Assembly (NCBI RefSeq): GCF_900106925.1
Contig: NZ_FNNZ01000008.1
Span: 62,001-126,000 of the forward strand
DNA: 64,000 nt
Source: Thiocapsa roseopersicina
Lineage (GTDB): Bacteria > Pseudomonadota > Gammaproteobacteria > Chromatiales > Chromatiaceae
Direction of reading: 5' to 3'
Below are positions 62,618-64,000 of the stretch, piece after piece (positions within the stretch are counted from its first letter, which is position 1; every line of letters starts with the position of its first letter). The position numbers and the translations under genes were made by a program. Below the pieces are notes generated by a model. The model saw only the letters and a program-made list of their open reading frames with translations, made no database searches and was not told the DNA's origin.

Positions 62618-62627
62618 AGGGGGTACG

Positions 62628-64000
62628 CTGACGGATGGGCTTGCGATCCGGCACCGGCTCACGCGAGGATCCGAGCTACAGATCGCCATCGCATTGGCCT
62701 TGCTGACACCGATGACCGCGTTCCCCGCCACGGACAACGAGATCGCGGAGCTCCGGGCGATGGTGGATCAGATGAAATCCCAGTACGAGCGCCGGATCCA
62801 GGATCTCGAGTCCCGCCTCGCGAAGGCCGAGCGTGACGCGACCAAGGCCGCAACGCGCTCGGATGCGGATGAGGTACCCTTGGAGCAAGCCGACCGGATC
62901 GCCTCGACCGAGTCGCAGCCGATGACGGCACCGCCTGTCATGCCTCCCGCGAGCCCGGAGTCGGGCAAGACCGGTCTCGGTGCACTGAGCTCGGGCAATG
63001 CATTCAACCCGCAGATCTCGGTCTTCCTCGACGGCAATTATTACCACGACGGAATCGACGGCGAGGGCGCCACGCTCGTCGGGCTTGCCTATCAACCGTC
63101 GCGCGGTGCAGACCAGGTTCACGACCACGAGGAGGACGGAGACCATGCGCACGGCCTCACCGAGAATGGCTTCAACTTCCGCGAGGCCGAGATCGCCTTC
63201 TCCGCCACTGTCGACCCCTACTTCGATGGCTCCCTGTTCCTCGCGATCGACGGGGACGGTACCGTCGAGCTGGAAGAGGGCTATTTTCAGACGCGCAGCC
63301 TCCCGGCCGGCTTGCGCGTAAAAGGCGGCAAGTTCCTCAGCGATTTCGGCTACATCAACCGGCAGCATCCCCATCAGTGGGACTTCGTCGATCAAAACCT
63401 GCCTTACCTCAATCTGCTCGGCCCGCACGGGCTTCAGGACACCGGGCTTCAACTGACCTGGCTCCCGAAGCTGCCCTTCTATACCCTGCTCGGCGTCGAA
63501 GGCCTGCAAGGCAACCAGGAGATATTCGGCGCAACCTTGGGCGACGACGACCGGGCGGCGCTGGAGCTCGGCGACACCGACGACGGCCCGCGACTCTGGA
63601 CCGCCTTCGCCAAGGTCGCGCCCGACATCGGGATCAATCATGCGCTTCAGCTCGGGCTGTCCTATGCGAACAACAACCAGCATCAAGAGGTGCAAGAGCA
63701 CACCCATGCTCACGGCGACGACGACGCGCAGGACGACGATTACGAAATCGAGATCCACCGCAGCGGTCTCGCCGGCGACGCACGACTGTGGGGTGTCGAC
63801 CTCGTCTACAAGTACGACGGCGGCGGCGCCCACGGACACAAGAGCTTCAAGTTTCAGAGCGAGTACCTTCGCTCGATCAAGGATATGACGATCACCTCGA
63901 GCGTCCATCCGGAGATCATCGGCTCACGCCGCACATTCACCACGGACGGGCTCTATGCCCAGGCGATCTACGGATTCGCCCCGAAATGGACGGCCGGCCT
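62628..64000 (+). CDS. Zinc-regulated outer-membrane porin/receptor-like protein, N-terminal part (cut by window)
   Basis: An open frame that runs off the right edge. A hydrophobic export signal (LQIAIALALLTPMTAFPA) leads into a short coiled coil (EIAELRAMVDQMKSQYERRIQDLESRLAKAE) and then a beta-barrel-like region starting NAFNPQISVFLDGNYYHDG. Loops rich in His and Asp (VHDHEEDGDHAHG; HTHAHGDDDAQDDD) suggest zinc binding. It resembles the Pseudomonas-type proteins annotated as zinc-regulated TonB-dependent outer-membrane receptor, though no plug domain is visible. The start is unclear: no ATG in frame precedes the signal, and I place it at CTG 62628 after AGGGGGG. Confidence 0.75.
   Translation, partial: MTDGLAIRHRLTRGSELQIAIALALLTPMTAFPATDNEIAELRAMVDQMKSQYERRIQDLESRLAKAERDATKAATRSDADEVPLEQADRIASTESQPMTAPPVMPPASPESGKTGLGALSSGNAFNPQISVFLDGNYYHDGIDGEGATLVGLAYQPSRGADQVHDHEEDGDHAHGLTENGFNFREAEIAFSATVDPYFDGSLFLAIDGDGTVELEEGYFQTRSLPAGLRVKGGKFLSDFGYINRQHPHQWDFVDQNLPYLNLLGPHGLQDTGLQLTWLPKLPFYTLLGVEGLQGNQEIFGATLGDDDRAALELGDTDDGPRLWTAFAKVAPDIGINHALQLGLSYANNNQHQEVQEHTHAHGDDDAQDDDYEIEIHRSGLAGDARLWGVDLVYKYDGGGAHGHKSFKFQSEYLRSIKDMTITSSVHPEIIGSRRTFTTDGLYAQAIYGFAPKWTAG

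Larger units (their letters stand above)
62149..62627. other. Gene-free divergent region between two putative Zur-regulated genes
   Basis: About 480 bases. Zur-box-like sites lie near both ends. The middle (about 62220-62580) is GC-rich and carries no frame that looks coding and no repeat shared with the rest of the window. Confidence 0.5.

Overview
The window is about 64 kb of GC-rich gammaproteobacterial chromosome. Gene content and order (trxB-aat-infA-clpA-clpS-cspD; icd, mnmA-hflD, purB) follow the enterobacterial backbone. The accessory genes (an NiFe-less hydrogenase-4-like complex, a double-length UvrA, a zinc-free DksA) and the base composition suggest a purple sulfur bacterium of the Chromatiaceae. 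That placement is inference; no rRNA, tRNA or photosynthesis gene is present to confirm it. I saw no phage, IS transposase or CRISPR array.

Layout. 1-2.1 kb: an NlpC/P60 lipoprotein and a Na+/H+ antiporter. 2.2-9.7 kb: trxB, a FemAB-like acyltransferase, aat, bpt, infA, clpA, clpS and cspD, that is, both bacterial N-degron aminoacyl transferases next to the ClpS adaptor and ClpA unfoldase. 9.8-20.3 kb: icd, mnmA, hflD, acnA, purB, an OmpA-domain protein, a DUF7931-like protein and gltA, so three TCA-cycle enzymes lie within about 10 kb. 20.4-28.9 kb: a DRE-TIM aldolase-like enzyme, a FixL/FixJ-type two-component pair, an RDD membrane protein, lptG without its usual neighbour lptF, pepA and a PH-domain membrane protein. 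29.1-38.3 kb: a membrane Cache-like sensor fused to an AlbA_2 domain, a 53-residue secreted peptide, a diguanylate cyclase and a four-ATPase tandem UvrA. 38.4-40.3 kb: a lipoprotein and three small secreted proteins with an exact 11-residue curlin-like periodicity. 40.5-48.9 kb: a heavy-metal RND pump and adaptor, a CusRS-type two-component system and two small periplasmic proteins, tied together by three copies of one operator. 49.0-57.0 kb: an XRE regulator plus hyfB-C-E-F-G-I homologues whose large subunit has lost the nickel-iron ligands. 57.3-62.1 kb: SOS-regulated yebG, a DUF3365 haem protein, an FAD amine-oxidase-like enzyme, creA, a 2OG-Fe(II) oxygenase and a DksA paralogue without zinc ligands. 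62.6 kb to the right edge: a His-rich outer-membrane protein, cut by the window, that faces the dksA paralogue across Zur-box-like sites.

The most unusual structure is a family of intergenic repeats of about 190 bp. Each is a pair of units of about 87 bp bounded by TTAAACCGCG/CGCGGTTTAA or CTGAACCGCG/CGCGGTTCAG arms around an AT-rich spacer. There are five complete copies (24757, 28265, 49521, 54507, 57072), one compound copy (30714-31062) and one fragment (26711). They sit exactly at gene boundaries, supply stop codons to four genes, abut start codons, and interrupt the only two junctions of the hyf-like operon that are not 4-bp overlaps.
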